A DNA stretch of 40,206 nt from a virus: positions 1-40,206 of IMG/VR virus record IMGVR_UViG_3300046791_000098. The stretch is one strand, 5' to 3'. Of the stretch, positions 1 to 7,894 are shown piece by piece. Each line of letters begins with the position of its first letter. Position 1 is the stretch's first letter. The notes beneath the pieces were generated by a model that made no database searches, had not been told where the DNA came from, and was given only the letters and a program-made list of their open reading frames with translations. A program made the position numbers and the translations under genes.

Positions 1-134
1 TGGGAAAAATAATTCTCAAATATTAAAAAGTAATATCTAACTTTAGTTTCCAGAAGGACTTAATCTCCTTTCTGACAAATGAAAATATTGAAAGCAAACG
101 GGTATCCGGCCGCTAATATTAACGCCTCTACTAT
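1..134. repeat. Terminal near-direct repeat, left copy
   Basis: This stretch matches the last 134 bases of the window (40073-40206) except at positions 127 and 132, where this copy has T and the right copy has A. Bases 1-12 are the last three codons and stop of the gene that fills 39419-40084, so the two ends describe the same junction. I infer a circular or circularly permuted genome assembled past its closure point. True terminal repeats are less likely, because the repeat stops inside a small reading frame and the mismatches cluster at its edge. Between the stop and the ATG at 79 lies an imperfect dyad (CAGAAGGA at 52-59 against a TCCTTTCTG-like arm) and a TAACTTTA box at 38-45. The box resembles a Bacteroidota -7 element but has no TTG at the right distance. 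Confidence 0.9.
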
Positions 135-210
135 TGTAGGGGCATTGTCATTTATAATGGTTACCAAAGAATTAATGTTGAATAAACAAGTTTATATCAA
201 TGGAAGATAA
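79..210 (+). CDS. Small hypothetical protein (43 aa)
   Basis: An ATG frame of 43 codons starts just after the terminal dyad, and its end overlaps the start of the next gene by 11 bases. The product has a hydrophobic central stretch (roughly residues 17-28) but no recognisable domain. Evidence that it is real: it fills the gap before the terminase genes and is tightly coupled to the next start. In the two copies at the window ends, the two base differences fall inside it. One changes Ser17 to Thr and the other is silent in Thr18. That pattern fits a translated frame, but two changes are too few to prove it. Function unknown. The second, truncated copy starts at 40151. Confidence 0.5.
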   Translation: MKILKANGYPAANINASTIVGALSFIMVTKELMLNKQVYINGR

Positions 211-475
211 GCCAAACGGTAATGGGCATGGTGGAAAGCGTGAAGGGGCTGGCAGGAAGTCAAGAGCTGAAGAAGATGACCTAATATCCAAATTGAAACC
301 AATGGACGCAGCAGCCTTAGAAATGATTGAGGACGGGCTTGCAAAAAAGGATTCGGCAATATTAAAAATATTTATGGCTTATAGATTTGGGCAACCTAAA
401 CAAACTATTGATGCTAACATTTCCGGCGAGTTATTTATAGACTGGCAGGAGATTAAGCGGTACGAAACCAAATGA
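200..475 (+). CDS. Terminase small subunit (probable)
   Basis: The 91-residue product starts with a Gly-rich basic segment (GGKREGAGRKS, about residues 11-21). A helical region follows with the pattern of small terminase-like proteins in Bacteroidota phages (KLKPMDAAALEMIEDGL, then AYRFGQPKQ). The small subunit recognises phage DNA and hands it to the large subunit for packaging. Its position directly before the large terminase, with its stop overlapping that gene's ATG (ATGA at 472-475), supports the role. It is shorter than classical small terminases (often 140-180 residues), so it may be only the DNA-binding part. Assignment rests on pattern and synteny. Confidence 0.7.
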   Translation: MEDKPNGNGHGGKREGAGRKSRAEEDDLISKLKPMDAAALEMIEDGLAKKDSAILKIFMAYRFGQPKQTIDANISGELFIDWQEIKRYETK

Positions 476-1794
476 TCCTGAATTACCGGCAAACCGAAGC
501 TCTTGATTGTTTAGAAGATGAAACGACGGAGGAAGTTCTTTTTGGTGGGGCAGCAGGGCCGGGGAAGACAACATTAGGTTGTTACTGGCAATTGAAAAGG
601 AGATTAAAGTTTCCCGGAACCAGAGGGTTCATAGGACGAGCTAAGATGATAACACTAAGGGAAACGACTTTAAAAACATTTTTCGAAGTAGCAGATAGAC
701 AAGGATTAAAAAGAGGGGGACATTATGATTTAACCACTCCTCAGGACAAAGAGAATCCTAATTGTATAGAGTTTAAAAACGGTTCTTTGATATTCCTTCG
801 TGATTTATTTCTTTATCCGTCAGATCCTGATTTTGACGAATTGGGTTCACTTGAAATCACTGATGCATACATTGATGAGTGTTCACAGGTAGTAGGTAAG
901 GCAAAAGATATTCTAAAGGTTAGGATCAGGTATAAATTGGATCAATACGGGCTTATTCCTAAGATCCTTTACACAACAAACCCGACAAAGAATTGGGCCT
1001 ACTCTGAGTTCTACAAAGCACACCAAAGAAACGAGTTACTTGACCGGAGGAAGTTTGTTCAGGCTTTTGCGTGGGACAATCCGGATTACCCAAAGTCAAG
1101 TTTGGAAAGCTTAAAGAATATGCCTGAAGGACCCGAGAAGGAAAGATTATATCGTGGCAATTGGGATTATTCAGATGATCCGTCCGTACTCTGTGAATTT
1201 GACGCTATCATGGATATGTTCACAAACGATCATGTTCAAAAGACGGGCAAGAAGAGAATTAGTTCAGACTTAGCAATGCAAGGACGGGATAAATTCATTG
1301 TAGCGTCATGGGATGGCCTTGTTTGTTCGTTTAAAGTAGATAAGGGTAAATCAGATGGCAAGAGTATTGAGGCTGATATTAAAAACGTAATGATTGCTGA
1401 AGGTATTTCGCATAGTCATACCGTTGTTGATTCAGATGGAATGGGGGCCTACCTGGAGTCTTACTTAAAAGGAATAAAAGAGTTTCACGGTGGCGCTCAG
1501 GCAGTTCATAAGAAAGAATTTGCAAACCTAAAAGCTGAATGTGGTTACAAGCTGGCCGAGAAAGTTAATAAAAGAGAAATCAAGATCATTTGTTCACCGG
1601 CACAAAAGGAAATTATAATAAAAGAAATGGGAGTATTAAAAGCTAAGAACGTTGATATGGACGAAAGCAGAAAAAGACTTATAGGGAAAGAGGAAATGAA
1701 AGAGCAATTGAATGGTAAGTCACCGGATTATTTAGATACGTTAATCATGGGAATGTTTTTTCAATTATATGAATTCGTTGTTGCGGTTGCGTAG
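472..1794 (+). CDS. terL: Terminase large subunit
   Basis: This is the ATP-driven DNA packaging motor and headful or site nuclease. The 440-residue chain opens with the ATPase domain: Walker A GAAGPGKT at residues 26-33, a Walker B-like stretch ending in the acidic pair of AYIDECSQ, and a coupling motif YTTNPT. The C-terminal RNase H-like nuclease shows three acidic sites: SDLAMQG, VVDSDGMG and SPDYLDTL near the end. Length and domain order are normal for the family. The gene overlaps the small subunit by four bases at its start. Its last 26 bases overlap a small helix-turn-helix gene in another frame. Confidence 0.96.
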   Translation: MILNYRQTEALDCLEDETTEEVLFGGAAGPGKTTLGCYWQLKRRLKFPGTRGFIGRAKMITLRETTLKTFFEVADRQGLKRGGHYDLTTPQDKENPNCIEFKNGSLIFLRDLFLYPSDPDFDELGSLEITDAYIDECSQVVGKAKDILKVRIRYKLDQYGLIPKILYTTNPTKNWAYSEFYKAHQRNELLDRRKFVQAFAWDNPDYPKSSLESLKNMPEGPEKERLYRGNWDYSDDPSVLCEFDAIMDMFTNDHVQKTGKKRISSDLAMQGRDKFIVASWDGLVCSFKVDKGKSDGKSIEADIKNVMIAEGISHSHTVVDSDGMGAYLESYLKGIKEFHGGAQAVHKKEFANLKAECGYKLAEKVNKREIKIICSPAQKEIIIKEMGVLKAKNVDMDESRKRLIGKEEMKEQLNGKSPDYLDTLIMGMFFQLYEFVVAVA

Positions 1795-1927
1795 GAATAA
1801 ATTAAATAAAGAGATCATTGATATTATTTACTCTTTTTATAAAGAAGGGATAAAATACGAAGACATGGTTACGATCACAGGATTAAGTAAGGCCACAATT
1901 TGGCGGGCAATTAAGATGAGAAAATGA
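1769..1927 (+). CDS. Small helix-turn-helix protein (52 aa)
   Basis: A 52-codon frame starts at an ATG inside the 3' end of the terminase gene and stops at 1925-1927, where its TGA overlaps the portal ATG (1924) in an ATGA junction. The product has a basic N-terminus and then a pattern typical of resolvase- or Hin-type helix-turn-helix segments: EIIDIIYSFYKEGIKYEDM, followed by TITGLSKATIWRAIK. The second helix carries the recognition-like SKATIWRAIK. I infer a DNA-binding protein, possibly acting with terminase or as a late regulator. It may instead be a relic of a longer terminase-associated HTH. The coupling and the clean HTH pattern make chance coding unlikely. Confidence 0.75.
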   Translation: MNSLLRLRRNKLNKEIIDIIYSFYKEGIKYEDMVTITGLSKATIWRAIKMRK

Positions 1928-3444
1928 ATGCACTTCAAAGATTAATATTAGGACGAAAGTTTATTGAAGGAATTGAGACCTTGAAGGCAGCTACGCTTTA
2001 CCAGTTGAATACCCGTTATGCAATTAATAACGGAAGATTAGTTACTCCGGCAGATAATAAACAGACCTACATTGAAGAAGGGTATAATAAAAACGCTATT
2101 ATATACTCCATCATAAACATGATTCTAGATAAGGTTGTTCTTCCTGAATGGATGCTTTACAAAGTCGTAAAAGAAGATTACTTAAAAGAATATCACAGGT
2201 TGATGGCACAAAAGAATATTTCTTTTAAAGATTTAAAAAAAGCAAAAGAATTAAAAGCCGAGGCAATTGAACCGTTAGATAAGTTTAATCTTCAAGCAGG
2301 TAAGTTAAAAGAGCTTCTTAAATATGCAAACGAAAATGACACTTATCAAGATCATACAAGGGGTTTATTTCTTTATAAGCTTTTAGTCGGTGATTATTTT
2401 GAATGGGGTGAATTACTTAATGGTGGCGCAAATGCCGGTGTTCCTAATGCGTTATGGTGCTTACCAGCACACTTGATAAATATTAAAATCACTAATCAAT
2501 TTCCTGCAAGGCCTTCAAGTTATCAACTTACAACATGGAACCAAGAGTTCGCAAGGGAGGCTATTCTGCATGAAAAATATGTAAATCCAAATTGGAATAT
2601 TAACGGGCAACAATTATACGGGTTCTCACCTTTAAAGCCGTTTCTTAGAAACTTAAACAGAATGAATTCGGCTATTGATGCAGCGGCGGCTAAGTTTCAA
2701 AACGGGGGATTAGATTCTATTATTTATTTCGATGATCCACGATTTTCAGCAGAGGAAGGATTAGCACAAGCGCAAGCATTAAAGATAAAACTATCAGAAG
2801 AATATTCGGGTCCAATTAATCAAGGTAAGATGGCTGTGAGTGGTTTAAAAACCGGTGTGGCTCAACTTGGTTCCACTCCTGTTGAACTTGGAATTATAGA
2901 TTCTGAGAAATGGGATGCTTTAATTGCTTGTGATATTTATGGGGTTCCTGGGGAGCTTTTAGGACTTACTCAAAAGACTTATAATAATGCGAAAGAAGCA
3001 GAAAAGGCACTAACAACAAGATCAGCAATCCCCCTTTTAACAAGTCGCAGAAATGCTTTCAATTGGAAGATACAAACTGATTGGGGGTTTAAAGGGCAGA
3101 ATATTTATGTTGATTACGATACTGAATGTTTCCCAGAGCTTCAACAAGACATCGCTGAATGGATGGCAGCTACTTCTCAGATGATAATGGTCACACCGAA
3201 TGAACAAAGAGAAGGGGCTAATATCGAAGCAAGACCAGAACCGGAAGCAGATGAGCCTTGGGTATTAGATACGGGTAGAACGCCTTTGAGTGATTACCAA
3301 GCAAATATAGTTGATCAAACTTTAAATACTGTGGTCAATGGAAATGGACAAGCCGCCAATAATGGCCAAGCAGCAAATAACGGAACAGGAAATGGAAAAG
3401 CGAGCAGCAACGGAATTTCCAATGGAAAAGTATTGCTGTCCTGA
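1924..3444 (+). CDS. Phage portal protein
   Basis: The portal forms the dodecameric ring at one capsid vertex through which DNA passes. The 506-residue chain has the features of HK97-type portals: an early YNKNAIIYSIINMILD segment, a central YGFSPLKP motif followed by helices with NGG, and a conserved block around CDIYGVPGELLGLTQKTYNNAKEAEKAL. Near the end (about residues 472-500) is a low-complexity tail of repeated Asn, Gly, Ala and Gln, which looks disordered. Position between terminase and prohead protease is standard. The start is set by the ATGA overlap with the preceding HTH gene. Confidence 0.92.
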   Translation: MNALQRLILGRKFIEGIETLKAATLYQLNTRYAINNGRLVTPADNKQTYIEEGYNKNAIIYSIINMILDKVVLPEWMLYKVVKEDYLKEYHRLMAQKNISFKDLKKAKELKAEAIEPLDKFNLQAGKLKELLKYANENDTYQDHTRGLFLYKLLVGDYFEWGELLNGGANAGVPNALWCLPAHLINIKITNQFPARPSSYQLTTWNQEFAREAILHEKYVNPNWNINGQQLYGFSPLKPFLRNLNRMNSAIDAAAAKFQNGGLDSIIYFDDPRFSAEEGLAQAQALKIKLSEEYSGPINQGKMAVSGLKTGVAQLGSTPVELGIIDSEKWDALIACDIYGVPGELLGLTQKTYNNAKEAEKALTTRSAIPLLTSRRNAFNWKIQTDWGFKGQNIYVDYDTECFPELQQDIAEWMAATSQMIMVTPNEQREGANIEARPEPEADEPWVLDTGRTPLSDYQANIVDQTLNTVVNGNGQAANNGQAANNGTGNGKASSNGISNGKVLLS

Positions 3445-3526
3445 GAAAAGAAGAAGGATATTAAGATTAAGAGCGCAATTTATATTGATGTTAAAAAGAC
3501 AAGATGAATTACACGAGCATAAATAA
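3422..3526 (+). CDS. Possible small basic protein (34 aa)
   Basis: A 34-codon frame starts inside the last codons of the portal gene and fills most of the following gap. The product is Cys- and Arg-rich at first (EKYCCPEKRRR) and then predicted helical and charged. The same frame stays open upstream over the portal's low-complexity tail to another ATG at 3338, but that part is a shadow of the Asn/Gly repeat. There is no coupling to the next gene, which starts 60 bases later. Function unknown; it may be non-coding. Confidence 0.3.
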   Translation: MEKYCCPEKRRRILRLRAQFILMLKRQDELHEHK

Positions 3527-3586
3527 AAGATTTGAAATCCGAATCGAAGATTAAGAAGGCCAGTAATAACAATTTAAAATATTGAC

Positions 3587-4435
3587 ATGAAAGATATTTA
3601 TTCATACATGGACTTTGCAATTAATAATCCATTACAATTTAAAGATGTTGATGGTAGGAAGGGAATTGTAACTGGATATTTTGCAGACTTTGATACTCTT
3701 GATTCCGATGGTGATGTAATAATGAAAGGGGCTTTTACAAAGACTATCTCAGCAACCGGCCCACAAAGCAAACAGCCAAGAATAAAACACTTGCTTAATC
3801 ATGATCCTTCAAAACCGTTAGGAGTTTTAACAACTCTAAAAGAGGATAATAAGGGGCTTTATTATGAATCTAAATTAGGCAATCATTCTCTAGGTGTTGA
3901 TTTTGTTAAAATGGTTGAATCAAATTTGATCGCAGAACATTCCATAGGTTATCAAACTAAAAAGTTCAACCAAGTAACGGCATGGGAAGATTGGAAAGAA
4001 GGTGATGTGAGGCGTGAATTAACCGAAGTGAAACTTTGGGAAGGAAGTTCATTAACTGCATGGGGCGCAAATCCAAACACTCCTTTAACCGGAATTAAAT
4101 CTTTGGAGATAAATAAACTTTTAGGAAAAGCAGAGGCAATAGAAAAATTCTGTCGTGATACAAAAGCCTCAGACGAAACTATTGAAACTCTTTTATTATA
4201 TAACAAACAACTTTTACAAACTATCACGGATCTAACATCCAAACAAACGGATAACGCCATTGTTGACACGGATACAGAAGAAGTAGAAAAAGAAGTTGAG
4301 AAAAAACAATTACCAGATGTTGTAGAATGTCCTAAATGCAAAAAATTTAATTACACCAAAGGCAATGATTATATCAAATGCAGCGGATGTAAAAAAGTTT
4401 TTGTTATTGGGTCAAACTTCGTTCTGGACATTTAA
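3587..4435 (+). CDS. Prohead protease (HK97 family) with C-terminal zinc ribbon
   Basis: This serine protease cleaves the scaffold or delta segment of the capsid protein during head maturation. The N-terminal 170 residues fit the caudoviral prohead protease family: GYFADFDTLDSDGDVIMKGAF, a His72 within LLNHDPSK, and Ser119 within EHSIGY as the likely catalytic pair. A Glu/Lys-rich linker (about residues 225-240) follows. The last 40 residues then form a Cys4 zinc-ribbon-like module with CPKC at 248-251 and CSGC at 265-268. Such a ribbon is not a usual part of the family. The gene stands directly before the capsid gene, as expected. Confidence 0.9.
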   Translation: MKDIYSYMDFAINNPLQFKDVDGRKGIVTGYFADFDTLDSDGDVIMKGAFTKTISATGPQSKQPRIKHLLNHDPSKPLGVLTTLKEDNKGLYYESKLGNHSLGVDFVKMVESNLIAEHSIGYQTKKFNQVTAWEDWKEGDVRRELTEVKLWEGSSLTAWGANPNTPLTGIKSLEINKLLGKAEAIEKFCRDTKASDETIETLLLYNKQLLQTITDLTSKQTDNAIVDTDTEEVEKEVEKKQLPDVVECPKCKKFNYTKGNDYIKCSGCKKVFVIGSNFVLDI

Positions 4436-4455
4436 AAACTTTTAAAATTTAAACA

Positions 4456-5718
4456 ATGGCAGAAGAAATTAAAATAACCTCGCAGCAATTGCAGAGTTAT
4501 TTCAAAGCATTAAAAGACGAATTAGCGCAAGATCAAAGAGATCAGCTTGGCGCAATCGTTATTGAACTTGAAACCCTGAAGCACATAAAAGAAACAAGTG
4601 CTTCTAAAGCTGACATTACTGCGGCTCAGGAAAAGATTAATCAGATGTTCAAAGATCAAAAAGAAAACATTGATTCTCTTTTAGCAACAGCAACAAAGAA
4701 TCAGCCGATCATCGACAACTATCTTGCGAAGCAAAGTGCAGCGCAACGAAATGGTGGCGAAAAAATGAGCTTCAAAGATGGATGGGGGGCCGCTATTCAA
4801 GAGCATATTGGTATAGATCAAAAGACTCCTGAGTTCCAAAAAATGGCAAAAGAGTTTCAGAGTAACCAGGCAAGCAGGATGAATTTCAAATTGGATCTTA
4901 AAACAATGACCATTGCAACGACTGTAACGGGTGATACTGTTCAAAGTTATAATAGTCGTCAAGGTTTGGCTCCAGCTCAGGCAATCAACTTCAGGGATAT
5001 TCTTGATACAACTCCTTCTCCTGACGGTTCAATGGTCACTTACAGAGAAACAAATGCTGTTCAGGTTCCCGGTGTTCAAACAGAGGGTCAGGCTAAGACC
5101 GATTTGAACTACACATTTGCAGAGATCAAACAGATCAGTAATTACATTGCCGGTAAGACGACGTTCTCTAAACAATTGATGTACTCTTTGAATTGGTTGA
5201 TGACAACGCTTCCAAAAATTTTGATTAGGGATTTTTATAAGAAAGAGAATGATTATTTCTATATCAAGATGGCACAAGCTGCAACGGGTGTAAATACTTT
5301 TTCTCCAACTTCAACAGTAGATGCGGAAGAAATGATTCAGATGATTGCAAACCAAAAGCAAGCAAATTTTGATGCTTCTTATCTTTTGGTTGATTGGAGA
5401 CAATGGGCAAGAATAATGCTGACTAAACCACAGGATTATTCAATCCCAGGAGGTGTTATTATTGATCCTGCTACTGGATTTACGAGATTCGCAGGTACGC
5501 CAATGGTTGCCGCTTCATGGGCACAATCAGATCACGTTTTAGTTTATGACCGTTCACAGGTTGAAAGGGTTGAGACCGAAAGTTTAAATGTTACTTTCTC
5601 TTATGAGAATAACGACAACTTTGAAAAGAACATGGTAACCGCTAAAGTGGAGTGCTTTGAGGAACTTAATATCCTCAGACCAGACGGAATTATTTATAGG
5701 GATTTCGGTAATTCTTAA
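4456..5718 (+). CDS. Major capsid protein (HK97 fold)
   Basis: The 420-residue protein has the two-part layout of HK97-type capsid precursors. The first 100 or so residues are charged, helical and likely coiled-coil (a delta or scaffold-like domain). The shell domain follows from about residue 110, with recognisable stretches such as DTTPSPDGSMVTYRET, YIAGKTTFSKQLM and the C-terminal AKVECFEELNILRPDGI. The preceding protease would remove the N-terminal part. A strong hairpin terminator follows the stop codon, which could set its transcript level apart from the connector genes. The start is preceded by TTTTAAAATTTAAACA, with no Shine-Dalgarno sequence. Confidence 0.93.
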   Translation: MAEEIKITSQQLQSYFKALKDELAQDQRDQLGAIVIELETLKHIKETSASKADITAAQEKINQMFKDQKENIDSLLATATKNQPIIDNYLAKQSAAQRNGGEKMSFKDGWGAAIQEHIGIDQKTPEFQKMAKEFQSNQASRMNFKLDLKTMTIATTVTGDTVQSYNSRQGLAPAQAINFRDILDTTPSPDGSMVTYRETNAVQVPGVQTEGQAKTDLNYTFAEIKQISNYIAGKTTFSKQLMYSLNWLMTTLPKILIRDFYKKENDYFYIKMAQAATGVNTFSPTSTVDAEEMIQMIANQKQANFDASYLLVDWRQWARIMLTKPQDYSIPGGVIIDPATGFTRFAGTPMVAASWAQSDHVLVYDRSQVERVETESLNVTFSYENNDNFEKNMVTAKVECFEELNILRPDGIIYRDFGNS

Positions 5719-5734
5719 TTGACGGATAATAAAA

Positions 5735-5764
5735 GGGTACGGTGAAATGCCGTATCCTTCTTTT
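5735..5764 (+). terminator. Intrinsic terminator after the capsid gene
   Basis: GGGTACGG (5735-5742) pairs with CCGTATCC (5750-5757) with one G-U wobble around a seven-base loop, and the sequence continues TTCTTTT. An A tract precedes the stem. It lies 16 bases after the capsid stop. An ATG at 5747 sits in the loop, so that codon is a poor start for the next gene. Confidence 0.7.
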
Positions 5765-5770
5765 AAAAGT

Positions 5771-6013
5771 ATGGAAATATTAAAAATTGGGTTTGATAGA
5801 TTTTATTTAGTTCATGTAAAAGACAATATTTGGGTTTACCCTATCTGGTCAAATGATATTTCTATTCCAAAATATGGTAATAGTAATTCCTTTAAAAATT
5901 CTACTTATAGGCTTGGGATTTTTGAAATAAGTGATAAAGAGGAACAAAGGGAATTATTAAAAGTATGGGATGAAAAGAAACGTTTTTTAAAAGAAAATAA
6001 TGTATCTGTATAA
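5771..6013 (+). CDS. Hypothetical protein (80 aa)
   Basis: An 80-residue protein of unknown function, rich in aromatic residues (FDRFYLVHVKDNIWVYPIW) with a charged helical C-terminus. I chose the ATG at 5771, which follows an A-rich stretch. The in-frame ATG at 5747 lies in the loop of the terminator hairpin. The 3' end overlaps the next gene by 14 bases. The place between capsid and connector genes suggests a head-associated or moron-like protein, but nothing in the sequence shows a function. Confidence 0.6.
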   Translation: MEILKIGFDRFYLVHVKDNIWVYPIWSNDISIPKYGNSNSFKNSTYRLGIFEISDKEEQRELLKVWDEKKRFLKENNVSV

Positions 6014-6578
6014 CACTTCAGGACAAACAAAGGATATAACCGATGACTCAGGAACAATTACTGAGCCTGTGACTATTCAGCAGATGAAGGATTATTTACG
6101 TCTTGAAGGCTTTGTTGATATTGATGATAGTCCGCAAACGTCTTTATCGGATTTTACTTTTGATGATACATTACTTACTCAGATGATCAGCGCAGCAAGA
6201 CAACTAATAGAACAGAGAGCAGGGATTTCACTGATAAGAAAAACTTTAAGGACTTCTGAGCTTTCTAATTTATGTGGGAGACAGGAAATTCCTTTCGGGC
6301 CTATTGTGAGCATAACAAGCGTAACGGATTATTTAGGAAACGTTTTGACTTATACAACTGTTGGGGAAAGTTATTTGAAATTATTGAGTCCTTGTCAGAA
6401 AGATTTAATCATTACTTACGAGGCTGGTTTTACAACAACTTCGGTTCCTGAGAAGATCATACTTGATATTAAAAGACTAACTGCTTATTTGTATGAACAC
6501 AGGGGGGATGATCCGGGAGTTCAGCCGTTTGTTTCGCAACTAGTGGGAAGTTATTCACGCAAAACATGGATAAGTTGA
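6000..6578 (+). CDS. Head-tail connector protein (gp6-like adaptor)
   Basis: The 192-residue protein matches the layout of HK97 gp6- and SPP1 gp15-type adaptors that sit under the portal. It shows VTIQQMKDYLRLEG near residue 25, a long helix (MISAARQLIEQRAGISLI), a beta hairpin near PFGPIVSITSVTDY, and a closing helix (PEKIILDIKRLTAYLYEHRGD). Its place after capsid and before a stopper-like protein fits. Its 3' end overlaps the next gene by 13 bases. Confidence 0.85.
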   Translation: MYLYNTSGQTKDITDDSGTITEPVTIQQMKDYLRLEGFVDIDDSPQTSLSDFTFDDTLLTQMISAARQLIEQRAGISLIRKTLRTSELSNLCGRQEIPFGPIVSITSVTDYLGNVLTYTTVGESYLKLLSPCQKDLIITYEAGFTTTSVPEKIILDIKRLTAYLYEHRGDDPGVQPFVSQLVGSYSRKTWIS

Positions 6579-6883
6579 TACCTACAAAACAAATAAAAAT
6601 CCAAAGGTGGGTGGCTCCTAAAGATGCGAACGGAAATGCAAAAGAAGGCATTGCTGAATCATATCATATTTGGGCAACTCCGGTAAACAATGGAGGTGGT
6701 AGAACAGATCATGCAGGGCAAACGATTTTAAACAATAGGGTAACGTTTAAAATTTATTTCAGGGCTGATTGGCAAATAAATTCAGCATGGAAGATTATTT
6801 ATTTAGGTCAGACTTTTACGATAACGAACATTTCAAGGATTGATGAAAAACGATTTAACTGGATAATTGATGGTGAAAATTAA
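6566..6883 (+). CDS. Head closure protein (stopper, gp16-like)
   Basis: The 105-residue protein is a small beta-rich chain of the SPP1 gp16 / HK97 gp7-like stopper type. It has an opening strand (IKIQRWVAPKDANGN), a middle RVTFKIYFRADW, and the pattern WKIIYLGQTFTITNI before a short tail. These proteins close the connector after packaging. It lies directly after the adaptor and overlaps it, as in other siphoviruses. The next gene begins on the base after its stop. Confidence 0.8.
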   Translation: MDKLIPTKQIKIQRWVAPKDANGNAKEGIAESYHIWATPVNNGGGRTDHAGQTILNNRVTFKIYFRADWQINSAWKIIYLGQTFTITNISRIDEKRFNWIIDGEN

Positions 6884-7891
6884 ATGGAATTTACTTTAAC
6901 ATATAATAAAAAGGTAAAAACATCTGATGATGCTAGACGTTTTTGGTTTAAGCATAATCGAATGCAGATAAAGATTGAAAAGCATTATGCTCCAAAAATA
7001 AGTCAGGCATTAATTAATCAGTATAAATCATTTATAAAGGCTATTGATGAGAAAGGTTTTAAATACGCAAAGAATAATTTATTTATAATTATTAACGGTC
7101 AAGAGATAGCAACAATAATAAAAGACCTATACCATAAGTCAGCTTTTATTGAATCAAATTATGTTCTAAATTATTTAAGAAGAAAGAAAAAAAACAATAG
7201 TGGTATTATAGAAAGCAAGGCATTTAATTTTGAAATAAAGAGACAGAATCTTGGGTTGGGCTTTGAAGATTTAGCTCCAGTAATAGATCAATATTTTCAA
7301 ATATATCTTTTAAAAAACTCTGCTTTACCTATAACCGAAACGACAAGAAAAATAATTATAAACCATTTGATAAGCGAAGTTGACAGGGGCGTTCCGTTAG
7401 AAGAGGCAATAAATAATTTTACAGATTTAGCTATTACAGGAGGTTCTGTTAAGTCATTACCAAGAGCAATTAAGATAGCGAAAACAGAATCTACCAAGTC
7501 TTTAAGTTTCGGGGGTTTAATAGGGGCTTATATGAGTGGCGTTGATGTAGATAAGGTTTGGGTTACATCGGATGACGAAAGAGTAAGAGGTCTTCCTAAC
7601 TATCCTGCAAAGTTTTCTCATGTAAACTTAGATTTGAATGAAGCTGATATGAATGGGGCTTTTTATAATGGAGAAGGAATAAGATTCCCCGGTGATCCAG
7701 AAGCGAGCATTGAAAATATAGCTAATTGTAGATGTGCGATGTTTTTTAAAGAAAAGTCAAACCCAATTGCTGATATTCCGGTTAGACAATTAAGTAACTT
7801 TTTAATTGATCTTTTTTCTGGATTATTTATTGGATTAGGAGCTGAATTATTAAGAAGGTTGCAAGGTGATAAAGAAACAGATAAAAACTGA
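6884..7891 (+). CDS. Minor head protein (MuF / SPP1 gp7-like)
   Basis: The C-terminal half carries the MuF signature: an AKTESTKS-like helix, GVDVDKVWVTSDDERVRG, a later GIRFPGDPEASIENIANCRCAMFF, with Asp, Arg and Cys in the usual spacing. MuF-like proteins bind the portal and can be injected with the DNA. The N-terminal 180 residues are basic and helical with no toxin domain that I recognise. After the signature comes a hydrophobic helix (LIDLFSGLFIGLGAELL, about residues 306-322). The position after the stopper, rather than next to the portal, is unusual. Confidence 0.8.
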   Translation: MEFTLTYNKKVKTSDDARRFWFKHNRMQIKIEKHYAPKISQALINQYKSFIKAIDEKGFKYAKNNLFIIINGQEIATIIKDLYHKSAFIESNYVLNYLRRKKKNNSGIIESKAFNFEIKRQNLGLGFEDLAPVIDQYFQIYLLKNSALPITETTRKIIINHLISEVDRGVPLEEAINNFTDLAITGGSVKSLPRAIKIAKTESTKSLSFGGLIGAYMSGVDVDKVWVTSDDERVRGLPNYPAKFSHVNLDLNEADMNGAFYNGEGIRFPGDPEASIENIANCRCAMFFKEKSNPIADIPVRQLSNFLIDLFSGLFIGLGAELLRRLQGDKETDKN

Positions 7892-7894
7892 AAT

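Noticed and set aside
119-134. Diversity-generating retroelement, suggested by A-against-T differences between the repeat copies
   Set aside because: Only two differences exist, both at the assembly edge, and no reverse transcriptase gene or accessory protein is present.
3952-4341. Leftward frame of 129 codons inside the protease gene
   Set aside because: It is a shadow of the prohead protease: Ser- and Cys-rich low-quality composition, no neighbours in that direction and no start context.
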